Source: Papilionanthe hookeriana x Papilionanthe teres (lineage: Eukaryota; Streptophyta; Magnoliopsida; Asparagales; Orchidaceae). Taken from it: DNA of 64,000 nucleotides. Under the pieces are notes generated by a model that had not been told where the DNA came from, made no database searches, and worked only from the letters and a program-made list of their open reading frames with translations. The stretch is from contig CM040424.1 in NCBI GenBank assembly GCA_022702705.1, positions 143,907,165-143,971,164 of the forward strand, written 5' to 3'. Every line of letters begins with the position of its first letter. Position 1 is the stretch's first letter. The translations under genes were made by a program, and so were the position numbers. Shown in pieces: positions 36,639 through 48,529 of the stretch.

Positions 36639-36656
36639 TGACGCCGTTGCCGGGGA
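36639..36656 (+). promoter_or_regulatory. E4 primer binding site (tRNA-Asp)
   Basis: TGACGCCGTTGCCGGGGA; one mismatch to the perfect site in E1, six bases after the LTR end. 36657-36717 is leader. Confidence 0.92.
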
Positions 36657-36717
36657 AGGAATGGAAGTAAGGAAGAAAGAAATAGAATTGTTAAATTTTA
36701 TATTTATTGCTTGTTTT

Positions 36718-38050
36718 ATGCAAAGATTTGGTTCTGAAGGATTAATTCCTTTAGATTCTGAACTGGAAAGAACAATTAGAAAAATTTAAAAGGGAAAACA
36801 AATTCAGAAATTTCAAGAAATGACTACTTTACAAAATCCAATTGAACTTAATGATCAAAATGTTTATAAACCATTAAGGGATTATGCTAACCCTACAGTT
36901 GATTAACTTCATAGTAGTATTCAAATACCCACTGTAGATGCTAATTCTTTTGAACTTAAACCATCTATTATTCAAATGGTGCAAAACAATCAATTTGGTG
37001 GATCACCAAATGAGGATCTAAATTTACATCTTGTTAGTTTTTTAGAACTTTGTGCTACCTTTAAATATAACAATGTTTCTGATGATGCTATTAGACTTAG
37101 ACTCTTTCCTTTTTCTTTAAGAGATAAAGCAAAGATGTGGTTAAACTCATTAGCCACTGGTTCTATTAAAACATGGGCTGAAATGACACAAAAATTCCTT
37201 GCTAAATATTTTTTCTCCTTCTAAAACTGTTAAATTAAGAAATTATATTACTTCATTTAGTCAATTTGATGGGGAGACAATATATGAAACTTGGGAAAGA
37301 TTTAAAGAACTATTAAGAAAATGTCCTCATCATGCTTTAGCTAATTGGTTGATTATTCAAACATTTTATAATGGATTAATTATATCTTTAAAATCAATTA
37401 TTGATGTTGCTGCTGGAGGTTCTTTAATGTCTAAATCATTTGAAGAAGCTTACACTTTAATTGAAGAAATGGCTAATAATAATTTTCAATGGCCTTCCGA
37501 AAAGATTAACCCTAAAAAGATGGCCAGTATTCAAGATAATGAAGCTTTTTCTATCTTAGCTTCACAAGTTGCAGCAATGTCTAAGAAATTAGATAATTTT
37601 GCAATTAATATTTCGCATAATAACTCTGCTAATATTGAAGATTCTCAAACTATTGATACTTTACAAGCTATTGCAAGTAAAAATAATCCTTATTCAAATT
37701 ATTATAATCCTGGGTAGAAAAATCATCCTAATTTTAATTGGAATAATTCACAACAACAATGGGGTAATAATCAATCTCATCCCACTGGAAATTGGAATAA
37801 TCAAGTTAATTTAAATTATAAACCTCCTGGATTTAATAATCAACAGAAAAAGTTATTAATTGAAGAATTGATTATGCAAATTAATAATCAATTACAAAAT
37901 TAAAATACTGCTATTCGTAATATTGAAAATCAAATGGGGCAAATTGCTACTTTAATTAATAACAGACCTGTAGGAACACTTCCTAGTAATGTTGAAATCA
38001 ATCCAAAGGAAACTGGAAAAGAACATGAACAAGTTAAAGCTGTGTAACTT
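36718..38050 (+). pseudogene. E4 Athila-like gag
   Basis: The capsid gene. The start at 36718 (Met-Gln-Arg-Phe-Gly-Ser) aligns with E1 and E3; an upstream in-frame Met at 36661 is not shared. Landmarks: L-R-D-Y-A-N-P-T (36870), F-L-E-L-C-A-T-F (37040), F-P-F-S-L-R-D-K (37110), Q-K-F-L-A-K-Y-F (37190), C-P-H-H-A (37325), N-N-F-Q-W-P-S (37480), the Asn-rich tail (37690-37850). No zinc knuckle. Stops at about 36787, 36904, 37717 (TAG where Trp is expected) and 38047, and a frameshift near 37210, disable it. Confidence 0.88.
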
Positions 38051-39060
38051 AGAAGTGGAAAGGAATTAAAAGAAAAATTGCAGAATGAAATTAAGAAAGA
38101 GATTGAGGTTGAAGAGATTGAAAAACCTAAGGAAACTCTCTCTCCTAGTCAAGATCAGACTGTTATACCTGTTAATGTGGAAGTTGAAAAACCACCACCA
38201 CCTTTTCCTCAAAGACTTAAACAGCAGAAACTTGATCATCAATTTTCTAAGTACATTGAAATTTTTAAGAAACTTACTATTAACATACCTTTTGCTTAAG
38301 CTTTGGAACAAATGCCAACTTATGCAAAATTTATGAAAGATATTTTAAGCAAAAAATGAAAATTTGAAGCTTTTAAAACTGTTGCATTAAGTGAAGAATG
38401 CAGTGCAATAATTCAAAAGAAATTACCTGAAAAGCTTAAGGATCCTAGAAGTTTCACTATACCCTATGCTATTGGAGAAAAATTTTGCGGAAAAGGTTTA
38501 TGTGATTTAGGAGCAAGTATTAATCTCATGCCATTTTCTATCTTTCGAAGATTGGATTTAGGAGATATTACTCCCACCACTGTAACTCTTCGATTAGCTG
38601 ATAGATCTATCACTTATCCTAAAGGAGTTATAGAGGATGCCCTTGTTAAAGTGGATAAATTTATCTTCCCTGTAGATTTCATAGTACTTGACAAGGAAGA
38701 AGATAAAGAGATACCTATTATTTTAGGAAGACCTTTTCTAGCTACCGGACGAGCTATGATTGATGTGCAAAAAGGAGAATTAACCATGAGAGTCAATGAT
38801 CAAGAAATTAAATTCAATGTTCTTAAATCAATGAAGTACCTCGATAAAGAGAAATGTTATCGAATGGATATAATTAATTATTTAATTGAAAAACATTATC
38901 AAGAAAAATGTAAAGTTATTTTTGAAGAAAAATTTGAATTTTTAACTGATGAAGAAGAAGTAGTAGAAGAAGAAGAGACTCATTTTATTAAAGATAATTG
39001 GGAAACTTTAGACATAACTCAAAATGATATAATTTTACCCTCAATTAAAAAAGCACCTGA
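38051..39060 (+). pseudogene. E4 pol: linker and aspartic protease
   Basis: A charged linker with a P-P-P-P-F-P-Q-R-L motif (38200) leads to the protease. The catalytic motif C-D-L-G-A-S-I-N-L-M-P is near 38500; the flap and second half include V-K-V-D-K-F-I-F-P-V-D-F (38650) and I-I-L-G-R-P-F (38715). From 38528 to the RT start the frame is open for 243 codons, the longest open stretch in this element. Stops near 38299 and 38359 break the linker. The acidic stretch D-E-E-E-V-V-E-E-E-E near 38950 separates protease from RT. Confidence 0.87.
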
Positions 39061-40215
39061 ATTGGAATTAAAAATGTTACCTTCACATTTAAAATATGTG
39101 TTTCTTGGAAATTCGTTAACTTTACCTGTTATTATTTCTTCTGAACGGAGTAAAGATCAAGAAGAAAAATTACTAGGTGTGTTAAAGAATTATAAGAAAG
39201 CTTTTGGTTGGACTATTCGTCGATATAAGAGGAATAAGCCCTTCCATTTGCATGCATAGAATTTTAATGGAAGAAAATTTTAAACCTACTATAGAATAGC
39301 AAAGAAGATTAAATCCTATCATGAAAGAGGTAGTTAAAAAAGAAATTATTGAGTGGTTAGATGCTGGTATTATTTATCCTATTTCGGATAGTCGATCGGT
39401 AAGCCCTATTCATTGTGTTCGAAGAAAGGAGGTGTAACTCGTCATTGTTAATGATAAAAATGAACTTATTCCTACAAGACAAGTTACTGGATGACGAATT
39501 TGTATTGATTATAGGAAATTAAATAAAGCCACTAGAAAGGATCATTTTCCTTTACCTTTCTTGGATCAAATGCTCGATAAATTAGCTGGACACTCATATT
39601 TCTATTTTTTGGATGAATATTCTAGTTATCATCAATTACTTATTGCTCCTGAGGACCAAGAAAAGACAACTTTTATAAGTCCTTATGGAACATTTGCTTT
39701 TAGAAGAATGCCTTTTGGTTTATGTAATGCACCTGCAACTTTTCAAAGATGTATGATGTCAATATTTTGTGATTTGATTGGCAAAGGAATTGAAATATTC
39801 ATAGACAATTTTTCAGTCTTTGGAACTTCTTTTGAATCTTGTTTGGAAAACATAGTCAAAGTTCTGAAAAGATGCGAAGAAAAAAATTTAGTTCTTAATC
39901 GGGAAAAATGTCAATTCATGGTCACAGAAGGCATTGTACTTGGACACAAAGTATCACGAAAAGGGATGGAAGTAGATCAAGCAAAAGTGAAAATTATTGT
40001 TGAATTGCAACCACCTACTACTGTTACTGATGTGAGAAGTTTTATAGGTCATGCTCGATTGTATAGAAGATATATAAAGGATTTTTCTAAAATTGCTAAA
40101 CCTCTTTGTCATTTATTAGAAAAAGATGCACAATTTGAATTTAATGAAGAATGTATTAATGCTTTTAATATTCTAAAAGAAAAATTAATAACCGCACTCT
40201 ATTATTGTTGCACTT
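39061..40215 (+). pseudogene. E4 pol: reverse transcriptase
   Basis: Copies the element RNA into DNA in the particle. The N-terminal thumb-finger region begins near G-W-T-I at 39206. C-I-D-Y-R-K-L-N is near 39500. The first catalytic Asp is in F-L-D-E-Y-S near 39610. R-M-P-F-G-L-C-N-A-P-A-T-F-Q-R lies near 39705. The catalytic box, normally F-x-D-D, reads F-I-D-N at about 39800, so the second Asp is lost. L-G-H-K-V and R-S-F-I-G-H-A follow. Stops and a frameshift lie before 39561 and at 40215. Confidence 0.9.
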
Positions 40216-40590
40216 GATCGGAATAAATCTTTTGAATTAATGTGTGATGCAAGTGATTTTGCAATTGGAGCCGTATTAGGACAAAAATATGGGAAAGTTT
40301 TCAAAGTTGTATATTGTGCTAGTAAAACTCTCACCGAAACACAAAGAAATTACACTAGCATCGAGAAAGAGCTTCTAGCTATAGTATATGCCTTTGATAA
40401 ATTTAGACCTTATCTTCTTGGTACTAAATGCATAGTTCATACTCGATCATTCTCGCTATTAAATATCTAATATCTAAGAAGAATTCTAAACCTAGACTTA
40501 TAAGATGAGTTTTACTTCTACAAGAATTTGATTTTCAAATAGTAGATAGAAAATGAACTGAAAACCAAATTGCTGATCATTTGTCTAGAA
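40216..40590 (+). pseudogene. E4 pol: RNase H
   Basis: Degrades RNA in the RNA-DNA hybrid. C-D-A-S-D-F-A-I-G-A-V-L lies at 40243-40278, Y-T-S-I-E-K-E-L-L-A-I-V near 40350 and F-R-P-Y-L-L-G near 40405. A small deletion near 40445 shifts the frame in the H-T-D-H-S-A segment. The end (N-Q-I-A-D-H-L-S-R) is near 40570, in another frame with a stop before it. Confidence 0.85.
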
Positions 40591-41932
40591 TTAAAAATGA
40601 TATTATTTCAGAAGAAAATATAAATGAGAAATTCCTTGATGAATCTTTATATGTTATTCAAAGATACAAAACACCGTGGTATGCTGATATTGTTAATTAT
40701 TTAGTTAGCAATATTTTGCCTTATGACTTGGATAACAAATTTATTAAGAAATTTAAATATGATGCTAAATATTATATTTGGGAAGAACCTCATTTATTTA
40801 AAATTGGTAAAGATTCTATGATTTGAAGATGTGTACCTTATGAGGAAACTTTTGCTATTATTCAAAAATGTCATGATTTTGATTTTGGAGGACACTTTGG
40901 CATAGATAAAACTGCATTTTAAATTTTAAATTCTGGATTTTATTGGCCTACCTTATTTAAAGATGAGAAACAATATGTGAAAACATGTGATCGATGTCAA
41001 AGGATGGAAAATATATCTAGGAAAGATGAAATGCCTTTAAACTATATATTGGAAGTTGAAATTTTTGATATATGTGGATTAGACTTTATGGGACCATTTG
41101 TTCCATCATCTGGAAAAATTTATATTTTATTAGCAGTTGATTATGTTTCAAAGTGGATTGAAGCTATTGCTTTACCAAACTCGTGATTCCAAAAGTGTTT
41201 CAAAATTTTTAAATAAAATGATATTTTCAAGATTTGGAATGCCTAAGATAATTATCACCGATGGTGGAAGTCATTTCGTAAATATAAGAATTCAATCAAT
41301 ACTACAAAAATTTGGAATCAAACATAGAATTGCAATCGCTTATCACCCTCAAACTAGTGGAATGGTTGAAGTATCAAACAGAGAAATTAAAAGAATTTTA
41401 GAAAAGACTGTTAATCCTAAAAGAACTGATTGGGTTGATAGACTTGATTCTGCATCATGGGCTTATAGAACAGTTTATAAGACACCAATCCAAATGTCAC
41501 CTTACCGGTTAATTTATGGTAAACATTGTCACTTACCTGTAGAACTTGAACATAAAGTTTATTGGGCGATAAAGGAGTTTAATTTTAATTTGAATAAAGC
41601 AGGAGAAAAACGATTATTGCAACTAAATGAGATGGAAGAAATTAGAAACGAATCGTATGACAATGCAAGAATTTATAAAGAGAAAATGAAGATGTTGCAT
41701 GATAAGAAAATTTCAGGAAAAATTTTTGAGTCTGGACAAAAAGTATTACTGTTTAATTCTCGTTTAAGTTTTTTTTCCTGAAAAATTATAATCTAAATGG
41801 ATTGGACCTTATTTAGTTGAGAAAGTATACCATTATGGAGCTGTAGATATTAAAGATCCCAAAACTGGAAAAATTTTTAAAGTAAATGGATTAAGATTGA
41901 AGCCTTATTTGGGAGATATTAAGAAGATTTAA
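40591..41932 (+). pseudogene. E4 pol: integrase
   Basis: Zinc domain: C-H-D-F...G-H-F-G near 40870-40900, and C-D-R-C near 40988. Core: Asp in G-L-D-F-M-G-P at 41080, Asp in T-D-G-G-S-H near 41260, Glu in G-M-V-E-V-S-N near 41365, so all three catalytic acids are kept. The C-terminal block G-L-R-L-K-P-Y ends at the stop 41930-41932. Breaks: TGA near 40823, TAA near 40920, a frameshift near 41185, and a frameshift with stops near 41780. From 41137 the frame is open for 214 codons. Confidence 0.9.
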
Positions 41933-41978
41933 ATTGGCTTATGAATTGAGTCAACCTGATTAAAGATTTACTTAAGTC

Positions 41979-42028
41979 GGGCTGACGACGTTAAACCAAG
42001 CGCTTTGTGGGAGGCAACCCATAATTAT
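41979..42028 (+). other. Conserved post-pol block, E4
   Basis: GGGCTGACGACGTTAAACC and AAGCGCTTTGTGGGAGGCAA just after the integrase stop; shared with E3 and in part E2. It may serve splicing or initiation for the downstream ORFs; that is a guess. The rest of the spacer 41933-42565 holds the palindrome cluster and nothing else I can name. Confidence 0.75.
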
Positions 42029-42340
42029 CTTGTGTTTTTGTGTTTTTGTGTTTTAATGAAAAGTTATGCCTCGATCTTGATTAATTTTATATTACTTTAG
42101 AAAAAATTGATGCTCATAAGTCTTGGTTGACTTAGGCTGAAAATTATTTTGAAGTATGTAGAAATTAAAAATAGGATCACTCTATTTTGAATATGCGTAA
42201 GAAGGAGATCAAGTTAACCTTCATTATGATAGTTTACAATGTGTGTTATCGAGTCTAAATTACTCTTATCAGTATAATTTACCTATCTTGAAGAACGAAA
42301 TTTTGAAAATTTGACGATTAGGCGAAACGGAGTTGAACAT

Positions 42341-42414
42341 AGCGCCTAAGTGCCAGAATCAACTATGTGTCAATAGGTCCGGCGCCTAGGCGCCAGATTC
42401 GGCGCCTAAGCGCC
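42341..42414. repeat. GGCGCC palindrome cluster, E4, between pol and small ORF
   Basis: Units AGCGCCTAAGTGCC, GGCGCCTAGGCGCC (perfect 14-bp palindrome) and GGCGCCTAAGCGCC. Confidence 0.85.
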
Positions 42415-42565
42415 ACGGTTACTGGGTCGTGCAAAAATTGAAAATTTTCAGTTTTTCACACGATTTTCCCCTTTAAATCAACCCATCTTCTTCCCTAACC
42501 ATCAAGCAATCAAAATTACGTCCCTTACACTTTATTCTTGAGAGATTTGAGAAATTTTTAAAAAA

Positions 42566-42912
42566 ATGGAAAGGAGAAATCATGGAGAAGAGGCTAGGGA
42601 CAAGGTCTCGAGGATCCTCAACCCTACTTCAATGGTTTCATCTCCGTAAGTTTAGAGAAAATTTCTAGTCATTTGGATAAGTTTGAAGAAGATTTTAAAA
42701 GGATTGGAGATCGCCTTCATGAGATGTTTCATCAAGTTAAACATCTAGAATGGCAAATGAAACTTCAATTTGATCATTGTGCGGCTTATCAAGATGCTCA
42801 AGTTGAAATGTATGCGAAGAACAAGTGGATTGATGAAAAGACGGCTACGGATTTCCCGAGAACGTTAGTATTCTTTCCAAGTGGAATACACAATTTCCCT
42901 TGTGAAAATTAG
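42566..42912 (+). pseudogene. E4 small ORF downstream of pol
   Basis: Starts at Met 42566 (M-E-R-R-N), with one frameshift near 42615, after which the frame is open to TAG at 42912; about 115 codons. Landmarks are Y-F-N-G-F-I-S-V-S-L-E (42630), L-H-E-M-F-H (42717), H-L-E-W-Q-M-K-L-Q (42745) and M-Y-A-K-N-K-W-I-D-E-K (42810). The central part looks helical with charged heptads. Homologous to E2 11085-11480 and E3 28972-29376. Product unknown. Confidence 0.72.
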
Positions 42913-43310
42913 AATTTCTGGCAATGAGATAGTCATTATGGTTTGTTGAGTCGTTGTATCGATTTAGAGAATCGATTGTGTTTGTTTGTGTATTTGCTTT
43001 CATGTTCAATGTGTGTTGTTTTTGCTTTAAAATTGTTATGATCGAGTGTGTATTAGGAACTTGAATCAAATGTAGTACTTATCCGGAATGTATTGAGTCA
43101 AAATCGAAGATTTTAAATGGAAATTAGTGAGTTTAATTGAAAACCTTATGTTTGATTGGAGGATTTAATATTTAATTTTTATAAATTTTTGAAAAATGTT
43201 GTGGAAGTTAGACACTGAAGCTCTACTCTGATATGAGTAATTGGAAGTTGAATTTATAAATTTTGGTGGAAAAATAAATTTTAAAAAATTTTTTTGTGAA
43301 AGGTGAGTCT

Positions 43311-43350
43311 GGAGCCAAGGCGCCAGAATTCGGCGCCTAAGCACCAGTTC
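43311..43350. repeat. GGCGCC palindrome cluster, E4, after the small ORF
   Basis: GGAGCCAAGGCGCC and GGCGCCTAAGCACC. The spacer 42913-43382 has nothing else; E4 is cut at 43382 by the G unit. Confidence 0.75.
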
Positions 43351-45489
43351 GGCCTGTACCCGAAAATTTACTTAAATAACCCTGTCGGCATATTTTTAGG
43401 TCGTGTGTTTTATTTTGAAAAGGGGTCGCCTAACAGAAATTGTCGGCAAATTTTTAATTTAATTAAATAATTTGAAAAGTAGTATTTGATTTTTTTGAAA
43501 ATAATTTTAAATTTGAAAATTTTAAGATATGAAATCAAACTGATCTCACATCCCAAATAGTTTATATAAACGAGCACCACACCACAAACCATGTATCTAT
43601 CCCTAAGGATAGACACATCGCTCGATCGGTGGGGCTCGATTAGATAAACTAGAAAGGTTCGTGACATCCGTTTGGTCTCGCGAACCAATTTTATAAGCCG
43701 ACAAATTCCCTCGCTTAATATGAAAGCATTAAACAGGGTTTATATTACTCGGGTTCTTTAAAATTCCCTATAAGGGCAAGCCCCTATAGTTAATTACATC
43801 TTAAGTGACGGGAATCACCTAAGAAAACTCTCGATAATAATCAATAATCTCGCTCTCGGGAATTTCAAAGTTTAAGTTTTCAAAGGATTGAATTTTGGAA
43901 TTTCAATAGGGAATGGATCAAATTTAGAACATTTTGTTTTGAGAATTCAAAGGAAGAAAAGTAGGAGAAATCACAGATTCGAAGTGAACTTCGGTAATTT
44001 CCCGACTATCCTATTGTTTGGATTGAATTTAGGAAAGTCCTGATATTTATTTAATGTTTTGATGTTGCCAATTTTAATTAATTAGGACTTATATTTGTAT
44101 GATAAAATCACACAAATAGCCTCGAAGATGTGAGGGTTTATGTCGTATCAGACGACTACCTCGGAGTCCTAAGACCGGTTAGGGCTTAATTTGCTATGCA
44201 AATGCCTAACGAAGAGTTGAGGATTTTTGTTGCACTAGGCAAACTACCTTGAAGTCCTATGGCTTTTTTATTTAATTCTAGGAAAATTTTGCTGAAGTAG
44301 ACTCAGGTTTTGCTGATGACGATTGCCGTGCTGCCCGCCATGCTCCGAGCTCCTTGTTGTTGCAGAGGTTTAGTTTTAGAAGTCATAAATCAAGGGATGA
44401 GAAAAGTGTTTTGGTTCAGAGAAAATCTTAATTTCCAAGTGTTTTTATGTTTTAATTAAAACAAATCTTAAAGTTGATTATAACGACACCGGTTAAGATC
44501 CCACGGTTCCATCCTTCCGGCATCATTATTTTTATCGGATTCACTTAGTCCAGATGAATTTGCTAAACTCAACTGAATGAGTTCCACACTTTCATTTAGA
44601 CCGTGGGAAATCCCGTTAGCAACACGTAGGTTACATCATCCGAGGTATTCCCGATCATCCAACAGGACGTTTTAATTTAATTGCAATTGTAATTTTATGT
44701 TCTGTTTGTGATTAAATTTTGAGTTGTTTTATATTTTGAAATATTGTGGCGGTGAATTTTATCTTGCAATGACTTTTAACTTAGTTTTGGTTTCAGTTTT
44801 AGGGACTATCCTAAAGGTGTGGGTTTTCATGCAACAATTGTTTATCATGCAAGAAAAGTAAGTGCGATGCGATTAATGAAATTGCAATAATGTAAATTGC
44901 AAGAAATTAAATTGCAATAAAATAAAAGCGTACCTGGAGGGTCTTCCTGTCATCCCAAGCTGCACTTAAGACACAATTAGAATATTTAAGCAAGTTCCTA
45001 GGTAAAGCTAAGGGAAGGGTTATGGTTTTTACCAAATTCCTAATCCTATACTTAGTCATTTCTTATGACGTCTAGGTTCCTTGTGTTTTTGTTTGAGGAC
45101 GATTTTCTTCATCAAAGAACAATTAAACTCAATTGTTTTTATAAACATCCTATCATATTGAGAAAGTGTTTAAGAAGAACCTTAAACATCTTTTCAATAT
45201 TACTAGAGTTGTTTTAAGTCCAAATGAATTTAATTATACAAATGAATTAATCGTCTAAGAATTTCAAGTTTTGTTATTATCTTACTCAGTGAACTAGGAT
45301 GTTTGAATGTCCTATAAGTGAAGTAACATTTCATTTAATATTTTGTTTAGGAGTTATGATAACTAAAGCTTTCGAGGGTAAATTGGTGTTCAAATGTTTT
45401 GTGATTTAGTTTAATTTCAATTAATTGGTTTAAATTTGGAATAGTTGTTCAAGTTATTTTAGATTTATTTTGAATTCTTTATGTCTTTG

Positions 45490-45960
45490 GTGATGTTATA
45501 TTTAATTCAACTTAATTTAATTTAATTTAATTTAATTTAATTTAATTCTATTCAATTTAGTTTAACTTCATTTAGTTTGATTTGATTTAATTTTAATTTA
45601 ATTTGATTTAATTTAATTTAATTTAATTTAATTTAATTTAATTTAATTTGATTTATTCATTTAATTTAATCTTTAATTTGATTTAACTTAATTTAATTTG
45701 ATTTTATTTATTTAATTTAATTTAATTTAATTTAATTAATTTAATTTAATTTAATTTGTTTATTTAATTTAATTTAATTTAATCTTTAATTTAATTCAAC
45801 TTTTAATTTTAATTTAATTTAATTTAATTCAATTCAATTTAATTTAATTTAATTTAATTTAATTCAATTTAATTTACTTAATTTAATTTAATTTTTAATT
45901 TAATTTTATTTTTAATTTTTAATTGAAATTTTAAAAGAGTTTAATAATTTAATTTTAGTT
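45490..45960. repeat. TTTAA-type simple repeat inside G copy 3
   Basis: Nearly pure TTTAATTTAA runs; longer than in copy 2. Confidence 0.92.
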
Positions 45961-48521
45961 TAATGATTAAGTCTTTTAATGTTTTGAATTTGAGTTATCA
46001 TTTTAATTAAGAATTGAATATTAATGAGATGATTAATTTAGGGATTTTTAAATTAAACAATAAATCTCTTCCTAATAATATCCCTATTTTAATAATTCTA
46101 ATTTTATTATTCTTCCAAATTTAATCAATTATTTAATTAAGGTTTAATTATTTTAAATTGCTTAATGGGCTTCTACCCTTTAATTATTTAAATTTCAATC
46201 ATCCAAATCAGATTAGGATCAAATATTTTACTTGTTAATTTTTTTATTAAACCTAAAGTTTTAATTAAGGATTAAAATTTTAATTACCACTTTACCCTTT
46301 AAGCTTAATAATTTCATAACTCACTAAATTGAGCTTAAATGAACTTGAAATTTTTTATGTGACTTCACTCATATGTCAATAAAGACATAAGAGGAGAAAA
46401 TGTGATTTTTCTATATTTAATTTATTTATATAATTATTTTTGGTAGAAAATAGAGATTTCCAAGGAAAATTTAATAACATGACCAAGGGAAAGTTTCTAT
46501 CCTTAAGAAAATTAGGGGACATTTCTAATGACCAGAGGACCACTTGGACCAATTTTGGTGATTTTTTGAATTATATTATTTTTATTATAATTATTTTAAA
46601 TTTTGGAGTGTTAATTAATTTAAAAATAAAATAAATGTTGAAAAATGAGTTTTATATTTTTCAAAAATCTCTCTGATATCAAGGAAATTAGAGAACCAAT
46701 TTTTACAATTTTCTGATTTTTCTTTGATTTATCATAATTATTTTAGTGAAAATGCTAGAAAATACATTTTTTTAATTTTAAAATTACCCTAGGGCTTTAA
46801 AATTTAATATCTCATCAAATAGACCTAAGAAAAATATGGGGTTTGTTCCTAAATGATTAAAATTCAAAATGTGACATTTTGGTGAATTTTATTATTTTTG
46901 TGATTTTTATTATTTTTTAATTATTAAAAATATTAAAATAACATTAAAAATCAATTTTTTTAGAAAATTGAAATTTTAATTTTCTTAAGTTACCCTAATA
47001 TCAGAGAGGCTCCAAAACCAATTTGGTGAATTTTTGAAAGATATTTTGAAAGTTATGAATTTTTAAAGTTTAAAATGACTAAGTGGCTTAATCAACCCAT
47101 TTAGTAGGGCTAACCAAGTCCAATTGACCTCAAATTTTTATGGTGGGTTCCTCTGATCCTAAAGGTCAATGGAGAATTGATTTCAAGTCAATTTGATGTA
47201 TGGTTAGCTCTAATTACTTAGAGATCCATTTTGGGTGTTTAAGCCAATTAGGGTTGTTTTAAATGAACTAACTCAAAACCTATTTTTCCTAGGGTCCTCT
47301 GGTCATAAGGAACATCACCAAAGTTTGCTAGAATTTATTTCACAACATGCTATTTATTGGAATTAAAATACTCAAAACAAGTAACATGAATTTGAAAAAT
47401 CAATAACTTTTCATAGGGATGGCCTCCGACTTTGGAAAATTCTGGGAATGTTCCCAAATTCGAGAGGCTTCAAAACCCTATGGTCTCATGCCATGGTGAA
47501 TTGTATACATGCATGGAGAATTAAAAATATGCAGAGAGTAAATAAATTATTAAAAATAAAATACTTGATGAAATTAAATAATTTCTTTTCCACATTATTC
47601 TCCTCTCGTTCACTCGAGCAAGAGGGTATTTTTATTTTATTTTTATGATTTTTCTACACAAAGTTATGAATTTTTGAAGTTTAGGGAATTAAATAAAAAG
47701 AAAATACCCCTAATTTTCTATTTATCCACACGGCGCCGCGTCAACCTCGGCATCTCCGAACGCACACGCGTTGCGCTCCCATTCGACGCCACCGCTTGAG
47801 TCAGCAGCCCGAGCCCCGCGGTTCTCGTACCATCTCCTGGTCCGACGCCATCTGAACCGTCCGTCCGCGCGTGTATTGAATGGACGGCATCCGTTCATCA
47901 TCCTCGAGCGTCCTCACCCGAGAGCCGTCCACACTAAATCCCTAAGATCTCACTCGATACTCAATGGATTTTCATGTTCTTATGCTCTATGGATTCGTCT
48001 TGAGAAGACGAACACATCCATACGGTTTATGTGGGATGAAACTTACGCAATAGAAATGGAGAATGTTCAGAAGCTCGGGAAGAAGAGTGAGGCCATACCT
48101 TTGCTCGAGAAGTGTGGCTTCGATCCGAGGGTTGTTGCACCTTCGATTGGATCCCAGCAAGCTCCGGATGAAGTCTCCCGGTCCAGTAAATTGCTCAGGT
48201 AGGATTTCGACCACAGCTCGATCACAAAGCTTGGAGGCCGGAGCAACTGGGTGGCTCTGGAGATGGGGCTTTTGTCTGGTGGACACCTTCCCTTGGTCCG
48301 GTGAAGGTGTAAAACCAATCAATTTGGGGATTGGCTCACTCGTGGAGAAGTGTCCTGGTTTTGGGCTTGGATTTCAACTCCGAAATTGAGCTCGCGGAGA
48401 AGAAATGGCAGGGGATTTCAGTGGGGATCAAGTGCTCTATGTATGGGGAGTAGTGTGGAACAATTTTGGCGAGTTTCCTTAAGGTTTGTTTCAGCACCTC
48501 AAATGGCCGAGAGGGGTGGTG

Positions 48522-48529
48522 TTTAAATA
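48522..48529 (-). promoter_or_regulatory. Candidate TATA box in G copy 3
   Basis: TATTTAAA on the minus strand at the position equivalent to copies 2 and 4. Confidence 0.5.
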
